Notes under the pieces: generated by a model | What the model was told of the DNA's origin: nothing | The model's database searches: none | Seen by the model: only the letters and a program-made list of their open reading frames with translations | Origin: Chloroflexi bacterium RBG_16_57_11 | GTDB lineage: Bacteria > Chloroflexota > Anaerolineae > Anaerolineales > UBA4823 | Direction of reading: 5' to 3' | Assembly: GCA_001795165.1 (NCBI GenBank) | Contig: MGNS01000072.1 | Coordinates: 4,324-37,494 of the forward strand | DNA: 33,171 nt | Shown: positions 23,689-32,288 of the stretch, piece after piece | Position numbering within the stretch: position 1 is the first letter of the stretch | How the letters are laid out: every line of letters starts with the position of its first letter | Position numbers and translations under genes: made by a program

Positions 23689-23741
23689 ATTCTGCCTCTG
23701 CGCCTCCGGCCTGAAGATTCGCCGGATAGTGGCAAAATCCA

Positions 23742-23747
23742 AGTATA
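23742..23747 (-). promoter_or_regulatory. possible -10 box of the UbiD-AcnX operon
   Basis: TATACT on the minus strand lies 54 bp before ATG 23688, after the HSP20 terminator. No clear -35 is present at 17 bp. Confidence 0.35.
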
Positions 23748-23764
23748 ACCCATGACGGGGGTAT

Positions 23765-23821
23765 AAAAAAAGACCCTGAAGGACTGGGGCGATGCTTCGC
23801 ATCGCACATCCTTCAAGGTCT
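23765..23821 (-). terminator. Rho-independent terminator of the HSP20 genes
   Basis: On the minus strand AGACC..TGAAGGA pairs with TCCTTCA..GGTCT, enclosing an inner GCGATG/CATCGC hairpin, followed by seven T. It separates the HSP20 unit from the UbiD operon. Confidence 0.9.
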
Positions 23822-23841
23822 GAAATTTAAGGAGAATATTC

Positions 23842-24252
23842 TCAGCCCGCTTTGACGCTGATCTTGCGCGCCTGGGCGGCGGCAGCCTTGGGCAGGTACA
23901 AGCGCAACACGCCGTCCTTGATCGTAGCCTGGATCTTGTCGCGGTCGATCTCATCCGAAAGCTTGAAGCTGCGCTGGTAATCGCCCACTTCATATTCGGC
24001 GAAAACCGGGGCAAAACCCTCCATCTCGACCGGCTCAGTAAAAGCATTGATGGTCAGGATATTCTTCTCCAGCGTGATCTCAACTGAGTCCTCGTCCACG
24101 CCGGGCACATCTGCCACGATGACCATCTGGTCATCCACTTCGTAAATATCGGCGCGCGGGACAAAGCAGGCACACTCACGGGTGCGCTCAGTGCCTTCCG
24201 CAGGAGCGACCTCTTCTTTTTCAATTTCCATGGTCGTTACGTTTTCAGCCAT
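23842..24252 (-). CDS. HSP20 small heat-shock protein (divergent)
   Basis: The 136-residue product has an alpha-crystallin domain (about 35-136): V-I-V-A-D-V-P-G-V-D-E-D-S-V-E-I-T-L-E, then D-Y-Q-R-S-F-K-L-S-D-E-I-D, then D-G-V-L-R-L-Y-L-P-K. The N-terminal tail is short, acidic, and holds two cysteines (C-A-C). Small heat-shock proteins bind unfolding proteins without ATP. It lies 46 bp after a second HSP20 gene and ends at a strong terminator. The two copies differ enough to be old paralogues. Confidence 0.9.
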   Translation of the reverse strand: MAENVTTMEIEKEEVAPAEGTERTRECACFVPRADIYEVDDQMVIVADVPGVDEDSVEITLEKNILTINAFTEPVEMEGFAPVFAEYEVGDYQRSFKLSDEIDRDKIQATIKDGVLRLYLPKAAAAQARKISVKAG

Positions 24253-24298
24253 CTCAAACCTCCATTATTCCATCCTCGATAAGGTGCACCAAGGTATT

Positions 24299-24739
24299 TT
24301 AGGCGCTCTTGACCGCGATCTTGCGCGGCTTGCTTTCCTCGGCGCGCGGCAAGCGGACGTTCAGCACGCCGTGCTTGAAAGTAGCCTCAATCTTTGGGAC
24401 GCTCACCGGGAAGGGTAGTTGCAGCGTGCGGGAGAACTTGCCATAACCACGCTCCTGGCGGTGATAGCGGGCGCCTTCCTTCAGCTCGTCCGGCTTACGG
24501 ACCCCGCTCAAGGTCAGCGTCTCACCAATCACATTGACCTCGATGTCATCCGGGCTGACCCCGGGCACCTCAGCGGTGACCAGCAGCCCCTCATCATTGC
24601 TCCATACATTCAACGCCGGGTAGGACGGGGCGTTGCGTACGCGCATCGGGCCGTAGTCCTCGAATAGACGGTTCATCTCGCGCTGCAGGCGATCCATTTC
24701 ACGCCACATACTAGGGACACGATAGCGACGGTACATCAT
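24299..24739 (-). CDS. HSP20 small heat-shock protein (canonical)
   Basis: The 146-residue product starts M-M-Y-R-R-Y-R and has the classic helper helix M-D-R-L-Q-R-E-M-N-R-L-F-E-D-Y. The alpha-crystallin domain follows, with V-T-A-E-V-P-G-V-S-P-D-D-I-E-V, Y-G-K-F-S-R-T-L-Q-L-P and H-G-V-L-N-V-R-L-P-R. The tail A-V-K-S-A lacks the common I-x-I motif. ATG 24739 fits AGGAGG 8 bp upstream; an in-frame start at 24787 would cover the promoter. First gene of the HSP20 pair. Confidence 0.94.
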   Translation of the reverse strand: MMYRRYRVPSMWREMDRLQREMNRLFEDYGPMRVRNAPSYPALNVWSNDEGLLVTAEVPGVSPDDIEVNVIGETLTLSGVRKPDELKEGARYHRQERGYGKFSRTLQLPFPVSVPKIEATFKHGVLNVRLPRAEESKPRKIAVKSA

Positions 24740-24755
24740 TGGGATACCTCCTGAA

Positions 24756-24778
24756 ATTATAATTAACAAGTTTCTTGT
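24756..24778 (-). promoter_or_regulatory. HSP20 promoter with an overlapping ACAAG-TTT-CTTGT palindrome
   Basis: TATAAT on the minus strand (24756-24761) lies 16 bp before the start codon. Just upstream sits the palindrome ACAAG (24766-24770) - TTT - CTTGT (24774-24778), in the -10/-35 spacer where a repressor would act. It is not the CIRCE sequence. Confidence 0.45.
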
Positions 24779-24898
24779 AAATCTCAATTCTGAGCCTATC
24801 TTACGCCGTGCGCGTTAGAAAGGCGCAAGCGGAGTATATGAGGAATGTAATAATCGGGGATGCAGTGTTATACTTGATCCAAGCCTAGGAAGAAACAT

Positions 24899-25153
24899 AT
24901 GGAACACTCACTAAATGCTGTTGAGCTAACTGGAACCATTGACGAAAATAGCCAGCTTCGCCTGGATGACCGCTTGCCCATCCCAGGCCCCCGGCGAGTA
25001 CGCGTGATTGTGCTCTATTCCGAGGATCAAGATTGGGAAGAAGGAGAATGGCTCTACGTAGCTACCCGCAGTCCGGCGTTCGACTTTCTGCGGGAACCCA
25101 GAGAGGATATCTACACCCGCGAAGACGGCAAGCCCTTTGATGACGAAGTATAA
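24899..25153 (+). CDS. short antitoxin-like protein, partner of a PemK/MazF-type toxin
   Basis: The 84-residue acidic protein has V-E-L-T-G-T-I-D-E-N-S-Q-L-R-L-D, P-I-P-G-P-R-R-V-R-V-I-V-L-Y and a C-terminal P-R-E-D-I-Y-T-R-E-D-G-K-P-F-D. This is the pattern of a small family found upstream of PemK-like toxins in cyanobacteria and Chloroflexota. The swapped-hairpin style N-terminus would bind DNA and the acidic tail the toxin. GGAAGAAA precedes the ATG. The toxin start (25140) overlaps its 3' end, the usual operon layout, but the toxin is broken. Confidence 0.65.
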   Translation: MEHSLNAVELTGTIDENSQLRLDDRLPIPGPRRVRVIVLYSEDQDWEEGEWLYVATRSPAFDFLREPREDIYTREDGKPFDDEV

Positions 25154-25298
25154 AGTTGTCCTTGTCCTTTTCCCCTTATAACAGTTGCACCGCCTGCTGA
25201 CCCTATCAACAGCCATTATCCAACGAGAACTAGGGCAATTAAGTCCATTGATGCAAAACGAAGTTCAAAAACGATTAAGGCAGTTATTCAGCATTTAA
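25140..25298 (+). pseudogene. PemK/MazF-type toxin remnant with an internal deletion
   Basis: ATG 25140 overlaps the antitoxin end and gives T-K-Y-K-V-V-L-V-L-F-P-L then a TAA (25179-25181). The same frame continues with L-S-T-A-I-I-Q-R-E-L-G-Q-L-S and V-Q-K-R-L-R-Q-L-F-S-I to a stop at 25298. The first piece matches the V-V-L-V-P-F-P-F start of PemK toxins and the second their C-terminal helix. The central part (several dozen residues, with the catalytic core) is gone, so the toxin is surely inactive. The antitoxin frame is intact. Confidence 0.72.
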
Positions 25299-25544
25299 AT
25301 TAAGCAGCACTCAAAATTTCCTAGCGAAGAAACAATGGGTTTTGGCGCGAAAGGTGCTTCCAACACGTTTCGCTTGCCAGCCCCCGAACAAATTCGGCGG
25401 CGTCTGTTGGCGACGGATGCCACTCGGACACTGTTATCGCATCGGCTGGTTTTCGCAGCTACCGGCATTCTTAGATTCTATTAATAATCCTCCGATACGA
25501 TTCTTACTTTCGAGTATTATAAATATCAGGATCGGAGTCCGCTT
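25299..25544 (+). other. noncoding gap before dnaJ
   Basis: No gene is supported. The last 40 bp hold an A/T-rich TATTATAAATA box (about 25514-25526) likely serving as the dnaJ -10 region, and a weak GGAG before the dnaJ start. Confidence 0.4.
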
Positions 25545-26519
25545 ATGGAATACAAAGACTACTACAAAACCCTCGGCGTTGGAAAAAACGCCCAGCCGGA
25601 GGAGATCAAGAAGGTCTACCGCAAGCTGGCGCGCCAGTATCACCCCGATCTCAACCCGGGGAATAAAGCCGCGGAAGAGAAGTTCAAGGAGATCAACGAG
25701 GCCTACGAGGTGATATCCGATCCAGCCAAGCGGCAGAAATACGACCAATTTGGCTCGCAGTGGCAGCAGTACACCCGCAGCGGCGGGAGGCCGCAAGACT
25801 TCGACTGGACGCAGTGGACCAACCGCCCCGGCGGCGGTCAAACCTACACCCGCACCGTGACCCAGGAAGACCTGGAGCAGATGTTCGGCGGCAGCTTCAG
25901 CGGGGGTGGCGGTTTTGGCGGCTTCTCCGATTTCTTCGAGACGCTGTTCGGCGGCCTGGGCCGCCAGCCAGGCAGCGCCTACCAGCCACGTGGCGCCCGC
26001 GCCAGCCGCGGTCAGGACAGCGAGCACACCATCCAGGTCAGCCTCGAAGACGCCCTGCGCGGCACCACCTGCAGCCTGGAATGGGAGGGCGGTAAGCGCA
26101 TCGAAGCCAAGATCCCGCCGGGCGTCAAGACCGGCTCGCGCATCCGCCTGAGCGGTCAAGGCGCTGCAGGCGCGGCCGGCGGCCCGACGGGCGACCTGTA
26201 CCTGAAGGTCGAGGTCCTGCCGCACCCGTCGTTCACCCGCGAAGGCGACGACCTGAAGACCACTGTGCCGGTCGATCTGTACACCGCCGTGCTGGGCGGC
26301 ACGATCCAGGTGCCGACGCTGGAAAAATCGGTCGAGCTGACCATCCCGCCGGAGACCGCCAACGGAAAGGTTTTCCGCCTGCGCGGTTTGGGCATGCCCA
26401 AGCTGAAGAACCCCCAGGAGCGGGGCAGCCTGTTCGTCACCGTCCAGGTGCAGTTGCCGCGGGACCTGACCCAGCAGGAGCGCGAGCTATTCCAGAAGCT
26501 GCGCGACCTGCGCAAGTAA
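25545..26519 (+). CDS. DnaJ-class co-chaperone without zinc finger (CbpA-like)
   Basis: The 324-residue product has an N-terminal J domain (residues 4-70) with the H-P-D triad at 33-35, a Gly/Phe-rich linker ([14 protein letters not shown]) and the two C-terminal substrate-binding beta domains ([20 protein letters not shown] and L-R-G-L-G-M-P). The CxxCxGxG zinc-finger repeats of true DnaJ are absent, so it is a type II (CbpA-like) protein. It would stimulate DnaK. No dnaK or grpE is near; the neighbours are HSP20 genes, so this is a stress-protein patch. Confidence 0.92.
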   Translation: MEYKDYYKTLGVGKNAQPEEIKKVYRKLARQYHPDLNPGNKAAEEKFKEINEAYEVISDPAKRQKYDQFGSQWQQYTRSGGRPQDFDWTQWTNRPGGGQTYTRTVTQEDLEQMFGGSFSGGGGFGGFSDFFETLFGGLGRQPGSAYQPRGARASRGQDSEHTIQVSLEDALRGTTCSLEWEGGKRIEAKIPPGVKTGSRIRLSGQGAAGAAGGPTGDLYLKVEVLPHPSFTREGDDLKTTVPVDLYTAVLGGTIQVPTLEKSVELTIPPETANGKVFRLRGLGMPKLKNPQERGSLFVTVQVQLPRDLTQQERELFQKLRDLRK

Positions 26520-26533
26520 AGGCCCGAGTGATC

Positions 26534-26566
26534 AGGTGCGTTGCACATCAAATGTGCAACGCACCT
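26534..26566. repeat. perfect palindrome with 3-nt loop after dnaJ (REP-like / terminator)
   Basis: AGGTGCGTTGCACAT, loop CAA, ATGTGCAACGCACCT: a 15-bp perfect stem followed by TTTCT on the plus strand. It lies between convergent genes and resembles the palindrome at 17747-17778. Confidence 0.8.
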
Positions 26567-26579
26567 TTCTGATAAACCC

Positions 26580-27266
26580 TCACGGGTAAGGCATAGCCGG
26601 CGGCGGGTAGGACAGGCTAGAGGATTCCTCCGGTGCTGGATAGGGAGTGGTGGAAGGGCTGGGGGTGACGGTCGGCGGGGGCGGGGTCCAAGTCGGCCAG
26701 GATGTGGCTGTGGGCATAGCGTACAAAGTCGCCAGATGGACCGGATCCATGGTGGGTAGCGACCCCGGCGTGATCGGAATCGAAGTACCTGAGAGATAAA
26801 CCTGCTTATCTTCGCGGTTGAGATAGATTACCAGGGAATCATCAGCGCTCAATTGTGGCGTGCTGGCGCGGACGAAGATATCATAATGGGCTAAATCAAT
26901 CGTCGGAGGCGGAAGTTTTAGCGAGCGAGTGAAGGTGACGGTTTGATTCGCTTTAATATCGACACGCCAATCAATCTTACCTTGATCTTTCCAAGATACC
27001 TTACCCGGCTCTGCTTTGAACGCGTCTTGCACGACGATGCTCTTCGGCCAGGTAGTCAGAGAGACCACGAGACCGGCAATGTCTTTCTCGCTGGTCACGG
27101 TGATCATAATCGTGACCGGCTCGTCGAAATGAACAGGTTCTTTCGCCCGAACCTGGATGCATAATTCTCCCTGCATGCTACAGCCGCCCTTGTCCGAAGC
27201 GCTATTTGCGCAGGCTGTGAGACTAGTAAACAGAAGTATACACATTAAGAACCGTTTAACATTCAT
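26580..27266 (-). CDS. secreted lipoprotein of unknown function with Pro/Thr-rich tail
   Basis: The 228-residue product has a signal peptide ending in a lipobox (S-L-T-A-C, Cys about residue 19), a beta-rich middle (E-P-V-H-F-D-E-P-V-T-I-M-I-T-V, then W-R-V-D-I-K-A-N-Q-T-V-T-F) resembling an Ig-like or CARDB-like fold, and a Pro/Thr/Ser tail (from about 185) ending P-P-P-A-M-P-Y-P. AAGGAG precedes the ATG. It lies 24 bp after the protease gene, probably in the same operon. The function is not recognised. Confidence 0.7.
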   Translation of the reverse strand: MNVKRFLMCILLFTSLTACANSASDKGGCSMQGELCIQVRAKEPVHFDEPVTIMITVTSEKDIAGLVVSLTTWPKSIVVQDAFKAEPGKVSWKDQGKIDWRVDIKANQTVTFTRSLKLPPPTIDLAHYDIFVRASTPQLSADDSLVIYLNREDKQVYLSGTSIPITPGSLPTMDPVHLATLYAMPTATSWPTWTPPPPTVTPSPSTTPYPAPEESSSLSYPPPAMPYP

Positions 27267-27290
27267 CGCCAGCTCCTTATTTTCAGGAGG

Positions 27291-29828
27291 CTATCTGAAT
27301 ACAAGAGGTAGGTGCATCCAGGATTGCACTGGCGCGACTGTGACCTGAAAGACGTCCTCAGCTGTCTTGAAGCTGTCGCTGACTCGCAGGGTCACAATAC
27401 ACTGGCCCAGCCAACCCGGCTGTGGAATCACGTTCACCCATCGTCCATCAAGGCTGGCCTCGCAGTGCCAGTCGCTCACAACTGTGATCTGATAGCTCAA
27501 TTCAGGGTCAGTGCTTTCGTCATCACCTGTAAACGCCCACAGGTCGATGATATGAGGATAGGAAATACCTTGCAGCACAGTAACATCCGGCAGCGGCAGA
27601 TCGAAGCGCGGTGCACCATCGTAATCAATGGTGTTCTGGTAAATCGCCCGCACGGCATTGTGCTTATTTTGCCCGCTGGCCTTCCAACTCTCCCAAAACA
27701 TAGAGAAGCGATCTTCACTCTCTCCATGGAACGCGATATCCGTAATAGGGACAAAGCCAAATGTGGCACTGTCGAATCCTTCGTTTGCACTATCGAACTG
27801 ATCGTATAAGGCGCCGGCTACCCGACCCTCGACGACATCGCCTTCCGGAAATTGATCGCCTCGCCCATGAGTTTCCAGGTTAAAGTGTCTTTCATCTGGA
27901 TTCCCAGTGCAAGGGCCCTCATCATAGTCATAACACGCATCGCCGTTTACCGCTAGAGGAAGGAAATCCGCCCAGCCCTCACTCCAGGCGCAGGTGTCAT
28001 CTTCTTGACTGAACGGCGCATGATCCCAGCATGGAGGATCCCACCACCACCACCCGGTAGCATTCCATAGATAGTGGTGCCCAGCCTCGTGCACAATGGC
28101 GTCAGCGGAAATCACATTGTCTTGGGCGATGAAAATATATGGCCCAAAACCATTTAAAGCACGAGCCTTCAAGACATGGAAACAGCCCATTTTGACCTAA
28201 CTCCCATCGGGCGGAAATAGAGCCGGAATCGATGCCACTGTTTTCATGCACATATTCCCACGCCCGTCGCAAATCTTGGAAAATCCACATTGCTTCAAGG
28301 TTTAGCGAATCGACCAGTATTGGAGTACTCAAGTCAGCAATTCCATCTGGTGCATTGGTGATGGGGGAACGATTCCATTTATAGGTTTGGTCATCAAAGT
28401 CTGCCACACGATGCCTGGACATCCCGCTGTCATTGTAATCGGCCTCGAACACGGCGTACAGGTCGAGCCGGCGGTACATCGGATTGCTGGCCGTACCATC
28501 GGAATCCCAGTTCGTCCTGGCGGGAAATTGAAAGAAGCCATTAGCGTCTGTGGTTGTCGTGACCAGCAGATCATCTATCCCCTCAAGGTCCTGGTCGTAA
28601 AGATAAACGTTAGTGAAACGCCCCCTGACCTGGAGTCGTTCCTGTCTGGATATTCTAATATACCTTGCGCTGTCACCTGCCCAGGCGTATACCTGCGGAT
28701 CATGATGTTATCGACCCAAGGACCTTCATATTGGACAACATTATCACTGTAAAAATACCAGCCTGCCCAAACAGTCGAGTCTCCCAGGTAATTATTTAAA
28801 TCAATTTGTACACCATCCCATTCCGCCGTTCCATCCCACATCAAACCATTGAAAGTGGCGCCATCGCCGGAGGCTCCGAAGAAGATGTAATCATAGTTTT
28901 CCTCAATCTGCCGCCAAAGCCAGAATATTGCTTCGGCTGCTGTGGCTCCTGTGGCATCGCCCAGGTCAAAAGGACCGTAAATCATCCAACTTTGCGCATT
29001 CGGTGGGTAGGTGGAAAATGCAGGGTCCAGGCCATCCGCACCACCATTGGCGGGCCAGGCAGCCCAATAACCATCATTAGAGCGAAAGTCGTCATCATCC
29101 CACAGGTATTCTTTGCCATCGTTTGGATTATTGTCCACCAGCGCCCAACCGGCGCCCGGAAAATTGCTTTCGAACGTCTCAAGCGTGAGGATTCTCCAAC
29201 CATCAGGCTCCAACAATAAGCTTTGAACCTCGCCTTCTGATTTCTTCTCATCTCGATCTGGTGTGATGGATTTTTCTACACCAGGAGGAATACGCAAGGA
29301 GGTTGGACGCCCAGGCGTTCCGGATATCTGTATCGGAAGCGGGCCTACAGGGGTGTAATATATGCTGATCGACGCATCTCGCAGCCACCCGGACTGGCCA
29401 GGAACCGCGTCGCGCACCCAGAAATACCACCCGCCTTGGGCAGGTGTCCCATTAAAAATGTCCAACCCGGTTGCTTTCCCAAGTTCAGGACCTTTAACCA
29501 GGCTACCGCGCTCCCACAAGTGCTGACGGATGATACCATCTTCGCGCGTTAGCAACACCTCCAACTGATCGGTGTTGGGATGTTCTATGCGGTATTTTAC
29601 ATTCGCTTTTGTAACGGTGGTGCCGTCCGGGGCGGCTGGATCCAGCAGGCAAACCTGGAGCCAACTGCCGTCATCAGGAATTTCTTGTTCGTGGAATTGC
29701 GTTGAACAGAGCGGTTTAGTTGCCAGAGCGGTTGAGGCTTCCCCAATCGCTCGAACAGAGCTATCGGTACTAATATACAGACTTAAGCTCAGCAAAGCGC
29801 CGATCACCAGACCAAGTGAGTGTTTCAT
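27291..29828 (-). pseudogene. large secreted HExxH metalloprotease with P-domain, split by two compensating frameshifts
   Basis: Reading across two shifts gives about 846 residues. A signal peptide is followed by a proprotein-convertase-like P domain (about 55-145: I-E-H-P-N-T-D-Q-L-E-V-L-L, G-G-W-Y-F-W-V-R-D), then a MAM/immune-inhibitor-like sandwich (about 200-370). A short Ig/adaptor part holds D-D-L-L-V-T-T-T-T-D-A-N-G. The peptidase has zinc motif H-E-A-G-H-H and a possible third ligand in S-E-G-W-A-D-F. It ends with a beta domain and the tail M-H-L-P-L-V-F-R. ATG 29828 has AGGAGG 5 bp upstream. The frame is lost near a five-base C-run (28621-28625, one base short) and regained near TTTAAA (about 28154-28159, one A extra). 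True pseudogene or sequencing error. Confidence 0.75.
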
Positions 29829-30120
29829 CTGCACCTCCTGGCTGAACCCTCGATTTCGAAAGTTCAGCGTAGATTTTGACCTCTCACTGCTTCACCCTTT
29901 ATGGCGAGATCCAAACTGATAGCCCAAACATTAATATAGGTCTGGTCGCAGAGTAATTCAAGTGTTGTTTATCACCCCCCCCCATATGATATTAATCACA
30001 ATCACGCAATTTAAAAGTGATTTATTTAGTTGGCGCGATCTGAGGCGGGTTTACACCATCCCTGGCCGACTCAACCCGCGTATAGACCCCTACTTGCTTG
30101 ATCATTCCTGATACTGGAAT
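29829..30120. other. noncoding region upstream of the protease
   Basis: No gene is supported. It holds a nine-C run (29975-29983), an A/T-rich stretch (29984-30032), and presumably the leftward promoter of the protease, which I could not place with confidence. Confidence 0.4.
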
Positions 30121-30348
30121 CTACCCCCCGGCCATGGCGCCCACCACCCACAGAGGCTCCGCGCCGGTGACGATCGCCTCTGGCAGCGGGGCCTCCTGTG
30201 GCTCGTGGGACCAATCCTCTTGACAGGCAAAAAACCGGATGAAAGGCCGGCGCTCTTGCGTGACGTGGTCACGCAGCGTCCCGCGCAGCATCGGATACTG
30301 CGCTTCCAGGGCGTCCAACACCGCGCCGATGGTAACCGGCCCATCCAC
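30121..30348 (-). pseudogene. 5'-truncated copy of the MoaD/ThiS-like gene
   Basis: The minus strand from GTG 30348 encodes 75 residues ([17 protein letters not shown] ... V-V-G-A-M-A-G-G), almost identical to the C-terminal three quarters of the intact gene at 32289-32585. Protein similarity carries on upstream (S-R-E-V-E-V-R-V) into the last codons of the sigma-factor gene, but there is no start codon there and the first beta strand is missing. The C-terminal Gly-Gly needed for thiocarboxylation is kept. It may be a relic, or a minor product read from GTG. Confidence 0.65.
30133..30333. repeat. direct repeat, left copy (MoaD-like segment)
   Basis: This ~200-bp stretch matches 32301-32501 with about six differences by eye. 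Identity falls sharply beyond 30333, where the two genes still align as protein but not as DNA. Confidence 0.85.
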
Positions 30349-30367
30349 CCGAACCTCAACTTCGCGG

Positions 30368-31651
30368 CTAACGACCAGCGTCAGCCGCTGATAGCTCAGC
30401 CGTTCGGGCTCGCTCGAAGAGCAGTTCGCGTTCGCGTGTGTTGCAGGTGAGTGTTGCCGCGCGCTCGAACTCTGCGCGGGCTTCGTCGAAACGGCCTAGC
30501 CTGGCGAGCAGGTCGCCGCGCACGCTTGGCAGGAGGTGATAATCCTCCAGTGATGGCTCGGAGGTGAGCAAATCAACGATCTCAAGCCCTGCTGCCGGAC
30601 CATACGCCATCGATAACGCGACTGCGCGGTTCAGCTCCACAACGGGTGATGGCATGAGTTGGGCAAGGGCATCGTAGAGCGCCGCGATGCGCGCCCAGTC
30701 CGTCTCGGCGGGGATGCGTGCGCGTGCGTGACAGGCGGCAATTGCGGCCTGCAATGCGTATGGCCCGAGCGCGGCGCCGAGTTTCTCGGCGCGCTCAAGC
30801 GCCACGAGGCCGCGCCGGATGAGGAGCTGGTCCCAGCGGAGGCGGTTTTGATCCAAGAGCAGAATGGGCTCCCCCGACGGGCCAACCCGCGCCCGAATAC
30901 GTGAGGCCTGAATCTCCATCAGCGCAACAAGACCGTGAACTTCGGGCTCGTGCGGAACGAGCTCAGCCAGGATCCGGCCAAGACGGAGCGCATCCTCGCA
31001 CAGCGCCGGTCGCACCCAGTCGTCGCCGGCGGTCGTTGAGTAGCCTTCGTTGAAGATGAGATAGATAACCTCCAACACGGATGACAGTCGGGCGGCGCGG
31101 ACGGATTCGCTCGGGTTCTCGAAAGGAACATGCGCTTCGGCCAGGGTGCGCTTTGCCCGCACGATGCGTTGAGCGATGGTCGCCTCCGTTACCAGGAAGG
31201 CACGCGCGATCTCCCAGGTTGTCAGGCCTCCGATCAGCCGCAAGGTGAGCGCAACGCGCGCCTCAGTCGAGAGCAACGGATGGCACGCTGTGAAGATGAG
31301 GCGCAAGAGGTCGTCACCGATGTCATCGTCGAGGGCGGTATCGAAATCCGCCTCGCTCACCGCTTGTTGGATCTCGAGCTCGCGACCCAGCTGCTCATGC
31401 TTACGCTCCAGCGTAGTTCTTCGCCGCAACTGGTCAACCGCACGATGCTTAGCGGTGGCCATGAGCCAGGCGCCCGGATTGTTCGGGATGCCCGACTCCG
31501 GCCACCGCTCCAACGCGATCACGAGCGCGTCCTGCGCCAGGTCTTCAGCCAGGCCAACCTCACCCACCATGCGAGTGAGACTGGCGATGATCTTCGCCGA
31601 TTCAATCCGCCAGACTGCATCGATTGCGCGATGGGTATCGGAGGTCGCCAT
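30368..31651 (-). CDS. ECF42-type RNA polymerase sigma factor with C-terminal TPR-like extension
   Basis: The 427-residue product has sigma region 2 (about 10-80: [32 protein letters not shown]) and region 4 (about 120-180: [25 protein letters not shown]). A long helical C-terminal domain follows with [16 protein letters not shown] and tetratricopeptide-like repeats to residue ~415. That architecture, with a DGPF protein gene 35 bp upstream, is ECF group 42. These factors lack an anti-sigma factor; the C-terminal domain is thought to control activity. The last codons overlap the truncated MoaD copy. Confidence 0.9.
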   Translation of the reverse strand: MATSDTHRAIDAVWRIESAKIIASLTRMVGEVGLAEDLAQDALVIALERWPESGIPNNPGAWLMATAKHRAVDQLRRRTTLERKHEQLGRELEIQQAVSEADFDTALDDDIGDDLLRLIFTACHPLLSTEARVALTLRLIGGLTTWEIARAFLVTEATIAQRIVRAKRTLAEAHVPFENPSESVRAARLSSVLEVIYLIFNEGYSTTAGDDWVRPALCEDALRLGRILAELVPHEPEVHGLVALMEIQASRIRARVGPSGEPILLLDQNRLRWDQLLIRRGLVALERAEKLGAALGPYALQAAIAACHARARIPAETDWARIAALYDALAQLMPSPVVELNRAVALSMAYGPAAGLEIVDLLTSEPSLEDYHLLPSVRGDLLARLGRFDEARAEFERAATLTCNTRERELLFERARTAELSAADAGR

Positions 31652-31686
31652 AACCTAGCTCCACTCGATATAGGATTTGCTTTATG

Positions 31687-32124
31687 CTAGGATCGCTTCG
31701 CACTCCCCTCGACCTGGGCGCGCAGGCGCGCCTCTTGCTCTCTGAGTTCAGGCGTGAACTCGGAGCCAAAGTCGTCCATCTCGAACACCGGGCGAATCTC
31801 GATCTCCGTCTCAGGAGAATTGACCGGATAGGGCATACGCTTGACCCATTCGACCGCCTCGTCCATCGACCTGACCTGCCAGAGCCAGAAACCGGCGATC
31901 AGCTCTTTCGTCTCGGTGAAGGGGCCGTCGATTACGTTTTTCTTCCCTCCCGAGAACCTAACGCGCTTGCCCTTCGAGCTTGGGTGCAGTCCTTCGCCCG
32001 CGAGCATGACGCCGGCTTTCACCAGCTCTTCGTTGTACTGCCCCATTTCGGTAAGCAACTGCTCGCTCGGCATAACGCCTGCCTCGCTGTCCTGGTCAGC
32101 TTTGATCAAAACTATTACTCGCAT
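31687..32124 (-). CDS. DGPF-domain (YCII-related) protein, ECF42 partner
   Basis: The 145-residue product has the ferredoxin-like YCII fold: M-R-V-I-V-L-I-K-A at the start, L-V-K-A-G-V-M-L-A-G-E-G-L, then V-I-D-G-P-F-T-E-T-K-E-L-I-A-G-F-W, the motif that names the DGPF family. The role of DGPF proteins is not established; they are the conserved neighbours and likely targets of ECF42 sigma factors. AAAAGGAG lies upstream of the ATG, and a putative ECF42 promoter at 32209-32235. Confidence 0.9.
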   Translation of the reverse strand: MRVIVLIKADQDSEAGVMPSEQLLTEMGQYNEELVKAGVMLAGEGLHPSSKGKRVRFSGGKKNVIDGPFTETKELIAGFWLWQVRSMDEAVEWVKRMPYPVNSPETEIEIRPVFEMDDFGSEFTPELREQEARLRAQVEGSAKRS

Positions 32125-32208
32125 TGTCGTACTCCTTTTGGTTGTGGGATTGGAGCCAGGTTGCCGGGTAAATCTGTACCAAGGCGAAACCTCGCTCTCT
32201 ATATATAC

Positions 32209-32235
32209 GTCGAACGAGGCTTCACAAAATCGACA
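32209..32235 (-). promoter_or_regulatory. putative ECF42-recognised promoter of the DGPF-sigma operon
   Basis: On the minus strand TGTCGA (32230-32235), a 17-bp spacer and CGAC (32209-32212) lie 85 bp before the DGPF start. This is the TGTCGA-type -35 I recall for group 42. A TATATATA stretch (about 32200-32207) next to it could be an overlapping housekeeping -10. Confidence 0.5.
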
Positions 32236-32288
32236 TTAATTGTCAGGATCCCGGAGAAGGTTGCTGGCTGGCATCCTTTTAATGCTGC

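Noticed and set aside
23689-23802. 38-residue N-terminal extension of the UbiD protein
   Set aside because: It spans the HSP20 terminator region and the likely promoter; UbiD proteins begin near the chosen Met.
24740-24787. 16-residue extension of the HSP20 protein
   Set aside because: It crosses a TATAAT box and the AGGAGG site that serves the chosen start.
25434-26225. 263-codon minus-strand frame over dnaJ
   Set aside because: It is antisense to a well-supported DnaJ gene and Ala/Leu-rich by codon complementarity only.
29975-29983. Nine-C run as a phase-variation switch
   Set aside because: It lies in noncoding DNA about 150 bp upstream of the protease start, not in a reading frame or a recognisable promoter spacer.
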